Source of the DNA: Bacteroidetes bacterium 2013_40CM_41_45
Lineage (GTDB): Bacteria > Bacteroidota > Bacteroidia > AKYH767-A > 2013-40CM-41-45
Length of the DNA stretch: 64,000 nt
Direction: 5' to 3'
Assembly: GCA_002215675.1 (NCBI GenBank)
Contig: NGFH01000004.1
Location: forward strand, 62,001 to 126,000
The translations under genes and the position numbers were made by a program. The notes beneath the pieces were generated by a model, which saw nothing but the letters and a program-made list of their open reading frames with translations, ran no database searches and was not told the DNA's origin. Below are positions 35,290 to 43,331 of the stretch, piece after piece (the stretch's first letter is position 1; every line of letters begins with the position of its first letter).

Positions 35290-36240
35290 TTATTGAAGAG
35301 GAATTTTTAAGTTAAAGCCTTCGTCAAAACCCGAAAAGTCATCTTTCAGGTTGTGCGAGAACACACGCAATTCATTGTCTTCCCTGCAAACAGTTACATA
35401 ATGGAACATAGGTTTATAAGGCAGGGATAAATCCTCGAGGTATTTTGTACCCGTACTGCGTAACGGATGGTGCAACCCTCCGCCTCCCCCGATAACCAGG
35501 AAATCTTTTCCTTCCATTTTGAAATATTCAAACGCGTGGCAGTGGCCGGAAATAAAGAGCCGGCACTTTTCGGACTGCAAAAAAACTTTTACAAATTGTT
35601 CCTGCACTTGTACAGAAGAATTTACCAGCTTGCTGTTGGTATACGGAGAATGATGGCAGCTCATAACAATGGCACAAACGGCAGGATTTGTTTCAAGAGA
35701 AGAAACGGTTGCCTGGAGCCATTGCTGCTGCTGCTCCACTTCTGTTTTTGAAAGCGAAGAAAAGTTAGAGTTAAGCATAATGACGGCAACAGAATCTACT
35801 ACCTCAAGGTAGCCCGTGCGCTGATGTTCAGGAAAACGTTTTTGAAAATTAGCTTCACCCTGTCTGGGGCGTCCCATCAGCTCGTGGTTTCCAAGCAAAG
35901 CATACACAGGAGTGCCGCTATCACGCACGGTAGAAAGATATTGGTCAACGGCTGTCCATTTGCGTGTATTGTATCCAAGCGAGACCACATCACCTAAAAT
36001 AAATAATGCCTGCGGTTGTTCGCGTATAATTTCATTGAATATAATTCCCGTAGCTCTTGTGTTGTGATAGTCTTTTAAAAAAACACTTTCAATCCAGATA
36101 GGCGCCTGGGTATCACTTACAAAAGCAATATCGCGATTTGTTGAAAGAGGAACTTGTGCCTGCTGCGCCTGTACTTTAAAAACCTGCGTGTTCATAAATG
36201 CAATAATTATAAAAAACTTTCCCGGTATTTTACCACTCAA
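35290..36240 (-). CDS. Calcineurin-like metallophosphoesterase
   Basis: About 316 residues if translation begins at the TTG at 36240, which gives a signal-like start (SGKIPGKFFIIIAFMNTQVF). An ATG at 36195 is the alternative; the frame open to 36300 overlaps the upstream gene. Metal-binding motifs run in order: AFVSDTQAP, FILGDVVSLGYN, LLGNHELMG, VMSCHHSPY and ISGHCHAFEYF. It hydrolyses phosphate esters in the presence of two metal ions. It is last in a four-gene envelope operon and may act on products of the glycerophosphodiesterase. Probably periplasmic. Confidence 0.88.
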   Translation of the reverse strand: MSGKIPGKFFIIIAFMNTQVFKVQAQQAQVPLSTNRDIAFVSDTQAPIWIESVFLKDYHNTRATGIIFNEIIREQPQALFILGDVVSLGYNTRKWTAVDQYLSTVRDSGTPVYALLGNHELMGRPRQGEANFQKRFPEHQRTGYLEVVDSVAVIMLNSNFSSLSKTEVEQQQQWLQATVSSLETNPAVCAIVMSCHHSPYTNSKLVNSSVQVQEQFVKVFLQSEKCRLFISGHCHAFEYFKMEGKDFLVIGGGGGLHHPLRSTGTKYLEDLSLPYKPMFHYVTVCREDNELRVFSHNLKDDFSGFDEGFNLKIPLQ

Positions 36241-36832
36241 GAAATGTCCATGCCAGCAGTAATTGCGCGCTGAGCGTTGCGTTTTCTGTTTCAGTTGCAT
36301 TGAGCCATTTTATTTCTGCAGTTGCTGAAAGTATTCTCGAAACCTGATGGTTGTATGAAACGGCCGCCATCCATCCCAATGCCCTGCTTTTAGATTTTAC
36401 GTTACCTGCGTAGTCGAGTTTCGAAGTGAGAAAATAAATTCCACCGCCTGCGTATGCATGGAGTTGTTTTGTTACCGGCATTGAAAATTCTGCCAGCAAC
36501 GGAACAGCAGTAAGTGAAAGCTTTCCGGGGATAGAAGTATTTTCCAGTTGATAGGAGTAGAAAGTAGCCCAGCCGGTTTCAACGCCTGCACTTAACCGGT
36601 GGTCGGGGTGCCAGAGCAAACGCAAAGTTGCAGCAGGTTCTGCTTTCTGCGTGGAGGTTTCAAGATATGCGGGTATGCCTGTCTGCGAAGAATAGTAAGA
36701 TGCACCGCCTCCTGCATATAAAACCAGGGAATAGCTTCCACTTTTCAGAGAATCAACTTGCGCATTTACATTTATTGTTCCGAAAAAAAAGCAAAAGGCA
36801 AGCAGCACAAAACATCTTTTACTGTTTTGCAT
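36230..36832 (-). CDS. Outer-membrane beta-barrel protein in the phosphodiesterase operon
   Basis: 200 residues from the ATG at 36832 (signal peptide MQNSKRCFVLLAFCFFFGTI..NAQ). Barrel pattern: SYSLVLYAGGGASYYSSQTG, LSAGVETGWATFYSY, QLHAYAGGGIYFLTS and the terminal AQLLLAWTFLEW. Its start overlaps the end of the glycerophosphodiesterase gene by 14 bases, and its end overlaps the next gene. The frame is open to 36892. Confidence 0.85.
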   Translation of the reverse strand: MQNSKRCFVLLAFCFFFGTINVNAQVDSLKSGSYSLVLYAGGGASYYSSQTGIPAYLETSTQKAEPAATLRLLWHPDHRLSAGVETGWATFYSYQLENTSIPGKLSLTAVPLLAEFSMPVTKQLHAYAGGGIYFLTSKLDYAGNVKSKSRALGWMAAVSYNHQVSRILSATAEIKWLNATETENATLSAQLLLAWTFLEW

Positions 36833-38084
36833 AATAATAAAAGGCAACAACGGAAGGCCGGTCCGACAGGATACCGTCAAAATGACCTTCATTAATATAT
36901 TGTAGAATAAATTCAGGTTCGTCCATTGTCCACACTATTGCCTTTCTTCCTTCAGAGTGAACCTGTGCGACCTCTGCTTCCTGCAGCCCAAGCTCCCACG
37001 GTGCGCCCCACACTTGAGAGTTGAGCGCACTGACTTGTTCAAACTTTTCGCAGAGAGAAGGAACGGATAGGTAACCGGCTAATGCCGTAAAATTATTTTT
37101 CACTCCGTCATCCGGTATGCCAATCAGTATTTTAAGATTGCGTCCCAATTCAGCTGCTGTCTGGAGATATTGCGCCTGTAAATTTCTAACTGACTCCAAT
37201 GAGCCGCTGTATTTAATATCGAGCCAGACAAATTCAAGCGGAGTTTGATACACGACAGTATGAAGCGCCTCATCCAAGGTAGGAATACGTTCTCCGTTAA
37301 TTAGTCGCACCAGGTCGTGCAGCTGCGCGTAGCTGTAATTTGCAATGGGGCCAAGCATACCGTTTGGTATAGTGAGCCGGTTGTTAAGCGTTTCATCGTG
37401 ATATAAAATCGGTATCCCGTCACTGGTAAGACGTACGTCTACTTCTATTCCTGTAGCTCCTAATTTGGGAGCGAGCTTGATAATTTCAACCGAATTTTCA
37501 GAAGCGGGAAGCAAATCATCTGTTCTTCCGCCTCCGCGATGAGCAAGTATTTGGAATTCATTAGACGTGTTCAAAATGCGTTGGTAACGGAATGTAATCT
37601 TAAAAGCAGGAAGATCTTCTCCGTTTCCAAACGTTCCATCTATAATAATGCTGTCGGTTCCTACTTGTGGAGAAGGGTTCATCAATAGCTGTCCTCCTTT
37701 TTCAGGATGAATTATAAAACGTGCAATGCCGGTTTCTGTATTTACCATCTTGCGCCAGTAACCATTCAGAAGTATGGAGTCACCAAGCCGTTTTGCCTCG
37801 CAAATAAAATATGAGGCATCTTTTTCGCAGAATGCAGATAAATAAAAAGTAGAATCAGAACCATCTGTCGTATAGCTCCACCTGAGCGCAACAAGATTTC
37901 CGAAAGTTTCCGCCCCATCGGTTATCGTGTAAATCCCTTCCATAGGTGCGCGTGAATACGAGTGCAGCGGAAGAGCGCCAGGAGATTCAAATAAATTCCA
38001 TCGCGTGTTGGGCATGGGAGCTTCGTAATTTTTTTGGCAGCATATGCAGGCAAAAAGCAAGAGTAGCATAAAAAAAGTTTTCAT
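36819..38084 (-). CDS. Glycerophosphodiester phosphodiesterase lipoprotein
   Basis: 421 residues. A lipoprotein signal (MKTFFMLLLLFACICC) suggests membrane anchoring; which Cys is lipidated is unclear. The first 170 residues form a beta-rich extra domain with no motif known to me. The catalytic GDPD domain begins at about 180: LAHRGGGRTDDLLPASENS, then GIEVDVRLTSDGIPILYHD (metal-binding E-x-D), EFVWLDIKYSG, IVWTMDE and DGILSDRP. It cleaves glycerophosphodiesters from lipid head groups. Overlaps at both ends show tight operon packing. Confidence 0.92.
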   Translation of the reverse strand: MKTFFMLLLLFACICCQKNYEAPMPNTRWNLFESPGALPLHSYSRAPMEGIYTITDGAETFGNLVALRWSYTTDGSDSTFYLSAFCEKDASYFICEAKRLGDSILLNGYWRKMVNTETGIARFIIHPEKGGQLLMNPSPQVGTDSIIIDGTFGNGEDLPAFKITFRYQRILNTSNEFQILAHRGGGRTDDLLPASENSVEIIKLAPKLGATGIEVDVRLTSDGIPILYHDETLNNRLTIPNGMLGPIANYSYAQLHDLVRLINGERIPTLDEALHTVVYQTPLEFVWLDIKYSGSLESVRNLQAQYLQTAAELGRNLKILIGIPDDGVKNNFTALAGYLSVPSLCEKFEQVSALNSQVWGAPWELGLQEAEVAQVHSEGRKAIVWTMDEPEFILQYINEGHFDGILSDRPSVVAFYYYAKQ

Positions 38085-38782
38085 AGTATGAATGTTGCCG
38101 TTAATTCAGGATAAAAAATATTCCTGTCGTAATTTTCAAACAATGACCATGCCTGCCAGAAAAAATTGCTATACATAGCCCTGAATGCCAGGGTTACCCA
38201 TGTGTCTTTAAAGAACGGTTGCTCCAGCGCAAGGGTGAATGCTTCCCCGCTGTATATCTGCGGGTTTTGCTCAATCTCCTGTTCGCCTGCAAAAAATTTC
38301 TGGTGAAAATTCAGGAGAACTTCTGCTTTAAGTGTGACCAACAATTCTTCGTCTACCTTGTATCCTAAACTTACATTCGGATAATTCAGCAAGCCATGTC
38401 CGCGTGTGTTAATGTTTTCAATTTTTATCCATCCTATCCATCCTGCAACATCATCACCTGCTGAAATGTTAACTTTATCCGAAAGGGCGTGGAGCCATCT
38501 AAAGCCAATGGATGCGTGGTTTTGAATGACCTGTATATAAGCATGTGCATCGAGATTAAAATTTTCTCCGGCTCTTTTCAGAACATGAAAATCTATAGCA
38601 GGCACGCTGATATGTTCTTCTTCTGTGATGGCACGAGGGGTTGTGGTGAATGTTAATCCCAAAGATGAACTCCATGCGCTTGGCATAGTGCCGGGGAAAA
38701 TGATGAATTGCGGTAGCGCATTTTGGCCATAAGCCGTCACGTTGATGAACCACAAAAAAATAAGAACACCGCCTTTGAACAT
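38081..38782 (-). CDS. Outer-membrane protein heading the phosphodiesterase operon
   Basis: 233 residues from the ATG at 38782 (signal peptide MFKGGVLIFLWFINVTAYGQ). The frame is open to 38821. It is beta-strand rich, with many aromatic residues (ASIGFRWLHALSDKVNISAG, NYPNVSLGYKVDEELLV, YSNFFWQAWSLFENYDRNIF) and ends ELTATFIL. It is probably an outer-membrane barrel. It overlaps the glycerophosphodiesterase gene by 4 bases. Its role is unknown, but it is coupled to three envelope genes. Confidence 0.8.
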   Translation of the reverse strand: MFKGGVLIFLWFINVTAYGQNALPQFIIFPGTMPSAWSSSLGLTFTTTPRAITEEEHISVPAIDFHVLKRAGENFNLDAHAYIQVIQNHASIGFRWLHALSDKVNISAGDDVAGWIGWIKIENINTRGHGLLNYPNVSLGYKVDEELLVTLKAEVLLNFHQKFFAGEQEIEQNPQIYSGEAFTLALEQPFFKDTWVTLAFRAMYSNFFWQAWSLFENYDRNIFYPELTATFIL

Positions 38783-38881
38783 ATTTTCAACTTGCACTGA
38801 ATTGAGGGCAGCAAAAACCATGACAAGAAGCTACGGAGCGAAAATTATTTTTATGTAATTTTATGGTTTGATTTTTTAACC

Positions 38882-39343
38882 ATGAAAAATACTGTTATAC
38901 AATTACGAAACATTATTGATAAATATTCTGAAAAGCTGCGGTTGCTGACCGAAGAAGAATTTTCTTTAAAGCCAAACCCGGATAAATGGAGTAAAAAAGA
39001 GGAGCTCGGCCACCTCATTGATTCGGCACATAATAACCTGAGAAGGTTTATTGTGGCGCAATACGAGGCAAATCCTAAAATAGTATATGAGCAGGATACA
39101 TGGGTACGCCTGTTTGATTATTTGCACCAACCTGCGTTTCAGCTCATCAATTTATGGACGCTGCTCAACTGGCAGATTTGTTATGTGCTTGAAAAAATGC
39201 CTTCGGATGCAGGCGAAAAAATGTGTGACACGGGAAGACAGAAACAAGAGCTTCATTCGCTCAATTGGCTTGCCGAAGATTATGTAAAGCATCTGCTGCA
39301 TCATTTGCACCATATACTGGAACTGGAAGCGGTTACGTATTAA
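38882..39343 (+). CDS. DinB-family protein
   Basis: 153 residues, four-helix DinB/YfiT-like fold. SLKPNPDKWSKKEELGHLID carries the first metal-binding His, and VKHLLHHLHHILELE near the end carries the other His ligands. Members bind a metal and many are thiol transferases, but most are uncharacterised. It is cytoplasmic. It starts a run of four same-strand genes with short gaps (13, 6 and -1 bases). Confidence 0.9.
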   Translation: MKNTVIQLRNIIDKYSEKLRLLTEEEFSLKPNPDKWSKKEELGHLIDSAHNNLRRFIVAQYEANPKIVYEQDTWVRLFDYLHQPAFQLINLWTLLNWQICYVLEKMPSDAGEKMCDTGRQKQELHSLNWLAEDYVKHLLHHLHHILELEAVTY

Positions 39344-39355
39344 AGAAAAATAGCT

Positions 39356-39940
39356 ATGGCAATTTATGATAGCGCTCAAACGGTGAATAAATCCCTTGAG
39401 CTTTATTTTATAAAAGAAAATTTAGGTGAGGACGGTGGACTTAATGACGCGTGGGGAAGAATTAAAGTCTGGAAATTTTATATCCCCATTCCGAATATAC
39501 AAGCAAGAAAAAGAGCATTGGTGTTTCATGACATCCACCATATTCTTACCGGTTACGATGGCGATTGGAAAGGGGAAGTATCCATCGGGGCATGGGAAGT
39601 TGCATCGGGCTGTGGAAAATATTATGTGGCGTGGTATTTAAATTTAGGAGCAATGGGTGTTGGGCTTTTTATTTATCCCCGCAGTGTGTTTAACGCGTTT
39701 ATGCGAGGTATGAGAACGGAGAATCTATACCACCACACCGTTCCGCAGGAGCAAGCGGTGCAGATGCAGGTTGGTGAACTTCAGAAAAAATTAAAGCTTG
39801 ACCGGGACTTTCAACACAACTTTACTGTTGGCGAGCTATTTTCTTTTTTATCCTGGTCTGTGGTTGCATTTGCGGTTACATTAGCACCCCTTATTTTATT
39901 TTTACTTATTTTGAAATCGTTTGCTTGGCTCTTGCATTAA
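39356..39940 (+). CDS. Coq4-like protein with C-terminal membrane segment
   Basis: 194 residues. FHDIHHILTGYDGDWKGE reproduces the HDxxH-x11-E metal motif that defines Coq4 proteins of ubiquinone synthesis. Near the C-terminus, SWSVVAFAVTLAPLILFLLI is a membrane helix. A second hydrophobic stretch (YLNLGAMGVGLFIYP) lies in the middle. Coq4 binds a polyisoprenoid head-group intermediate in eukaryotes. This phylum makes menaquinone, so a different lipid substrate is likely. The assignment rests on the motif alone. Confidence 0.65.
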   Translation: MAIYDSAQTVNKSLELYFIKENLGEDGGLNDAWGRIKVWKFYIPIPNIQARKRALVFHDIHHILTGYDGDWKGEVSIGAWEVASGCGKYYVAWYLNLGAMGVGLFIYPRSVFNAFMRGMRTENLYHHTVPQEQAVQMQVGELQKKLKLDRDFQHNFTVGELFSFLSWSVVAFAVTLAPLILFLLILKSFAWLLH

Positions 39941-39946
39941 TGATGT

Positions 39947-40513
39947 ATGTCAGATTTAAAAACGATTCAGGAAATACTCAAGGAAAATTCATCGCCCCAG
40001 GGAAAAGCGGCACATGAGAAATTTGTTCCCGGTGTGGAAAAAGCATATGGTGCAAGAGCTCCAATAATAAATGAGCTCGCCAGAGAGTATAGAGACAGGG
40101 ATTTTAATTTGGTTGAAGAGCTTTGGAACTGTGAGCATATAGAAGAAAAAATTCTTGCGGGGAAACTGCTCGGAAAAATTGCTAAGAAAAATCCTGATAA
40201 AACATTGTCGCTCATAAAACAGTTTTCAAAGGACATTACCGACTGGGCAGTGTGCGATACACTTGCCATGCAGGCGCCAAAAAAAATAAACAAGAGCCAC
40301 TCGAAAGAAATTTTTCAAATTGCAAATGTACTTATCCGCTCTAAAAATCTGTGGCAAAGGCGGCTTGCCATCGTGTTGGTTGAATGGTATACACGCGATA
40401 AAAGCTTTCATCCTGCCGTCAGGCGGCTTTTGAAAAAAGTGGAGAACGACAACGAGTATTATGTGAAGAAAGCAGTGGTGTGGATTAACCGCAACTTCAG
40501 GAAAGGAAGATAA
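39947..40513 (+). CDS. DNA alkylation repair (AlkD-like) HEAT-repeat protein
   Basis: 188 residues. MSDLKTIQEILKENSS then KFVPGVEKAYGARAPIINEL, followed by helical repeats (LAGKLLGKIAKKNPDKTL, DWAVCDTLAMQAPKKI, WQRRLAIVLVEWYTRDK), matches the AlkC/AlkD family. AlkD removes positively charged alkylated bases without flipping them. The stop codon overlaps the next ATG (TAATG), so it is coupled to the radical SAM gene. Confidence 0.9.
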   Translation: MSDLKTIQEILKENSSPQGKAAHEKFVPGVEKAYGARAPIINELAREYRDRDFNLVEELWNCEHIEEKILAGKLLGKIAKKNPDKTLSLIKQFSKDITDWAVCDTLAMQAPKKINKSHSKEIFQIANVLIRSKNLWQRRLAIVLVEWYTRDKSFHPAVRRLLKKVENDNEYYVKKAVVWINRNFRKGR

Positions 40514-41400
40514 TGCCGCTTGAGATTTCTGCTAAAACCATTCTCAACAAAAAGAAAAAACCCGATGAATGGTTCCTTGATGATTACACCCTGAATCCTT
40601 ACAGCGGATGTTCATTCAACTGTCTGTACTGCTATATACGGGGCAGTAAATATGGCATTCACATGGAAGAAAAGCTGGCAGTAAAAACCAATGCTGCAGA
40701 ACTTTTGGAAAAGCAATTACGAAACCTGGCGAAGAAAAATAAATACGGAGTAATTGTTCTCGCATCTGCCACAGACCCGTATCTGCAGATTGAAAAAGAG
40801 ATGGGGCTTACACGAAGGCTCCTTGAAGTGATTTTAAAATACCGGTTTCCCCTGCATGTAATCACAAAGTCAGATTTGGTTATGCGCGATTTTGATTTGC
40901 TGCACAAAATTGATGAGAGTGCAATTCTTCCTCCCAACTTGCAGGGAAAAACAAAACGCGGTTTATTTATCACATTTTCTTTTTCCACTCTTGACGATAA
41001 AGTTGCAAAAATTTTTGAGCCGGGAGCAACTCCGCCTTCTGTACGTTTACAGATATTGGAGCAAACATCTACAGCAGGATTTCATTGCGGAGTAAGCATG
41101 ATGCCGGTGCTTCCTTTTATTTCTGATACTGAAGAGCAAATGGATAATATGTTGACAGCATTCAGCAAAGCAGGCGCTAAGTACGTTTTTCCGGCATCAC
41201 TTACATTATTTGGCGAGGGGCCTGCGGACAGCAAAACGCTTATGTTTCGTGCTGTCGAAAAACATTACCCGGATTTATATGAGCGGTACAAAAAGTTATT
41301 TCCCGGTGACTTCAGGGCCGCAGGATATTACCAGGCTGAATTATCGGCAAAAACAAACCGGCTTTTAAAAAAGCATGGAATAAAAAACCGGATTGTGTAA
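40513..41400 (+). CDS. SPL-family radical SAM protein
   Basis: 295 residues. YTLNPYSGCSFNCLYCYIRG carries the CxxxCxxC cluster-binding motif (Cys33, Cys37, Cys40) that generates the 5'-deoxyadenosyl radical. ASATDPYLQIEKEMGLTRRL, HVITKSDLVMRD and GVSMMPVLPFISDTEEQ match the spore-photoproduct-lyase-related branch common in non-spore-formers. The substrate in such organisms is unknown; a DNA-repair role is inferred from the adjoining AlkD-like gene. Confidence 0.93.
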   Translation: MPLEISAKTILNKKKKPDEWFLDDYTLNPYSGCSFNCLYCYIRGSKYGIHMEEKLAVKTNAAELLEKQLRNLAKKNKYGVIVLASATDPYLQIEKEMGLTRRLLEVILKYRFPLHVITKSDLVMRDFDLLHKIDESAILPPNLQGKTKRGLFITFSFSTLDDKVAKIFEPGATPPSVRLQILEQTSTAGFHCGVSMMPVLPFISDTEEQMDNMLTAFSKAGAKYVFPASLTLFGEGPADSKTLMFRAVEKHYPDLYERYKKLFPGDFRAAGYYQAELSAKTNRLLKKHGIKNRIV

Positions 41401-41408
41401 GCGATAAA

Positions 41409-42329
41409 CTATTTTTTCTGCGGTACTGTTTTCTTTGTACTTGTAGTTTTTGATTTACCCTTGGCAGCAGGCTTCTTGCTTGTTCCTGCTTTAGGCTGAA
41501 TGGTATTTGCATTCGAAGCAAGAGCAGATATTTTCCCGATGGGATATGCAGCATTGGTAAACTTTGCCGGTTTAGGTTCATTGCCTTTTTCCCATTTTTC
41601 AATGGCCGGCATGTACAGTGATAATTCATTATTACCCACGGTAGCTTTCCCCGGCTTTGCCATTTTCTTTATTGCGTAAAGAGTTACATTTTGCCCTGTC
41701 CGTGCAAACTGGTTTGCGAGTGGACCTGTAAGATAAGATTCTTCGTAGCTTGATTCCGTATGCGTATTTGTATTCACTGAAGTTTTTTTAAGTAAGTCCG
41801 GGTTGTTGCGGACCGGCTCGCAACGACTCTGAAACTCACGGCTCAAAAAATATTTCCGCTGAACAAAAAGCCACCAGTCATCAGGAACATAATAAGAGGG
41901 GCCCATAGCTACGCTGATGTTTGTGCCAGGGGTTATAGGAGTCCATCCACAATATTCTCCGCTGGTTCTCCATACAACCCATGCTGGTGCCCATGTTGTG
42001 CCGGGTACCCATACCCAGTGATAAAAAGAATCATACAACCATCTTCCATAATGAAAAGGCGCCCATCCCCATGGATAGGTGGATACCCAGGTGCTTCCGT
42101 ATTCTGTCATCACCCAGTTGCCGTTTGTATAATACGGCCTGAATTTCTTGTCTGCCGGAGTCCAAACATAGCCGTAGGTTTTATCATACATCCATTGCCC
42201 AAATGGAGAAAGCGCTTCGTAAAAAACTTTAGCAGAAACAGTTTCCTGCGACTGTGCAATAATTTTATTTGCTGAAACGGTCAGGATAGCTACAGCAAGA
42301 ACAAAAAATAATGCATGGCGTGTTTTCAT
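41409..42329 (-). CDS. DUF6600-type envelope protein, shorter paralogue
   Basis: 306 residues with signal peptide MKTRHALFFVLAVAILTVSAN. It repeats the head of the protein at 27793: LSPFGQWMYDKTYGYVWTP, YYTNGNWVMTEYGSTWVSTY, WGWAPFHYGRWLYDSFYHWV and VWVPGTTWAPAWVVW. The tail is short and basic (Lys/Thr/Ser, ending KKTVPQKK) instead of the long Pro/Gln tail of the paralogue. Probably periplasmic or surface; function unknown. Confidence 0.87.
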   Translation of the reverse strand: MKTRHALFFVLAVAILTVSANKIIAQSQETVSAKVFYEALSPFGQWMYDKTYGYVWTPADKKFRPYYTNGNWVMTEYGSTWVSTYPWGWAPFHYGRWLYDSFYHWVWVPGTTWAPAWVVWRTSGEYCGWTPITPGTNISVAMGPSYYVPDDWWLFVQRKYFLSREFQSRCEPVRNNPDLLKKTSVNTNTHTESSYEESYLTGPLANQFARTGQNVTLYAIKKMAKPGKATVGNNELSLYMPAIEKWEKGNEPKPAKFTNAAYPIGKISALASNANTIQPKAGTSKKPAAKGKSKTTSTKKTVPQKK

Positions 42330-42440
42330 AATGTTTGATTAATTAAGGGCTTGAATGCTACTTCGACCATAGGCAATTAATGTACCGTTGAGACGAATGG
42401 CACAGATTTTTCTTTATATTCTCTAAACGAAGATACCTTT

Positions 42441-42611
42441 ATGATGAAAGCAAAAGAATTAAAAGCAGTGGTTCGCTCGCAGCATGATATAATTATTCGG
42501 CAGGCAAAGCGTATAAGTCTGCTGGAGGACAAGGTTGCAGAGGTTCGCGGAAAATATTTCGACCTGAAATATTCTGACGATATGCTGCTGTATCCTCATC
42601 CAAAAAATTAA
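42441..42611 (+). CDS. Small coiled-coil protein, 56 residues
   Basis: The ORF MMKAKELKAVVRSQHDIIIR continues as a charged amphipathic helix (QAKRISLLEDKVAEVRGKYF) and ends DMLLYPHPKN. Heptad spacing of Ile, Leu and Val suggests a coiled coil. GATACCTTT lies directly before the ATG and resembles a -7 box. The region is otherwise empty, and the codon pattern fits a gene. Confidence 0.6.
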   Translation: MMKAKELKAVVRSQHDIIIRQAKRISLLEDKVAEVRGKYFDLKYSDDMLLYPHPKN

Positions 42612-42650
42612 AGCGCGCTAATCTCTCACAGGCGGAAAAAGTGCACAGAG

Positions 42651-42668
42651 TGTGGAATAATTTCCACA
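42651..42668. promoter_or_regulatory. Palindromic site 1, before the ferredoxin gene
   Basis: TGTGGAATAATTTCCACA, a perfect 7-bp inverted repeat around TAAT. It shares TGTnG-N5-TTTnnACA with sites at 43173, 44080, 45534 and 52345. It ends 123 bases before the ferredoxin ATG. Confidence 0.6.
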
Positions 42669-42756
42669 AAGGATGTTTTTGTATCTTTTCTTTTCCCCAT
42701 TGTAAAATTTTATAGAGATTTTTTTACCAACAGTAGGGTATATTTTTTTGTTATTG

Positions 42757-42764
42757 TATTTTTG
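42757..42764 (+). promoter_or_regulatory. -7 box TATTTTTG of the ferredoxin gene
   Basis: This exact TAnnTTTG match lies 27 bases before the ATG. A GGTATATTTTTTTG stretch (42737-42750) just upstream resembles the box shared by the neighbouring stress genes, so either may be the promoter. Confidence 0.5.
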
Positions 42765-42791
42765 CTATAAATCAGTTAAATATTTTTAATC

Positions 42792-43112
42792 ATGACATAC
42801 ATTATAACAAGCAAATGTGTCGGGGTATGCGACACTTCATGTGTTAAAGTTTGCCCTGTTGACTGCATTCATGGGCCTATTAATAAAACCGGTTCCGGTG
42901 CGGAAGTGGATGAGTTGAAAGCTAAACCGGACGGGCTTAAAGGTCTTCAGCTTTATATTGATTCTGAAACCTGCATTGACTGTGGCGCTTGTGAACCGGA
43001 ATGTCCCGTGGATGCCATATATCCTTCACCGGAGGATGCTCCCGCAGAAGAAAAAGAATCTGTAAGGAAGAACTTTGAGTTCTATGGAAACGCGGTGCCG
43101 CCGGGTTTTTGA
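42792..43112 (+). CDS. 4Fe-4S dicluster ferredoxin
   Basis: 106 residues. The first cluster region reads KCVGVCDTSCVKVCPVDCIHG, with Cys ligands spaced as in 7Fe/8Fe ferredoxins (blocks CVGVCDTSC and CPVDC). The second reads CIDCGACEPECPVDAIYP. The tail is acidic (EDAPAEEKESV) and ends FYGNAVPPGF. It carries single electrons in the cytoplasm; the partner is unknown. It follows palindromic site 1 and a TATTTTTG box. Confidence 0.94.
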   Translation: MTYIITSKCVGVCDTSCVKVCPVDCIHGPINKTGSGAEVDELKAKPDGLKGLQLYIDSETCIDCGACEPECPVDAIYPSPEDAPAEEKESVRKNFEFYGNAVPPGF

Positions 43113-43172
43113 TTTTTTTTCTGACTATACAATTTTTCTTGTAATTTTTTTCGTGTACCAACGGGTACACAC

Positions 43173-43190
43173 TGTTGCTGCTTTTCTACA
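43173..43190. promoter_or_regulatory. Palindromic site 2, before the Lys-rich coiled-coil gene
   Basis: TGTTGCTGCTTTTCTACA fits TGTnG-N5-TTTnnACA and ends 141 bases before the ATG at 43332. CTGCTTTT within it also pairs with AAAAGCAG at 43196-43203. A separate 7-bp hairpin (GTGTACC with GGTACAC) sits at 43153-43170. Confidence 0.5.
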
Positions 43191-43273
43191 GATATAAAAG
43201 CAGAAATTCATCTATAAAAAATAGTTGCGCGAAAATTTATTTATTGCGCAGGTTTCGTGAAGAACCTTAGTGT

Positions 43274-43286
43274 GGTATGCTATTGG
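43274..43286 (+). promoter_or_regulatory. GGTAT...TTGG box before the Lys-rich coiled-coil gene
   Basis: GGTATGCTATTGG then TTTATTAT, very similar to GGTATGTTTTTGG then TTTATTAT at 44180. It lies 45 bases before the ATG. Confidence 0.45.
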
Positions 43287-43331
43287 TTTATTATATCCAC
43301 GGAAAAAACTGTTTTAAAAAAGGAGGATAAA

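Noticed and set aside
43153-43170. Terminator after ferredoxin (GTGTACC with GGTACAC)
   Set aside because: The T-run lies before, not after, the hairpin; it is more likely part of the upstream region of the next gene.
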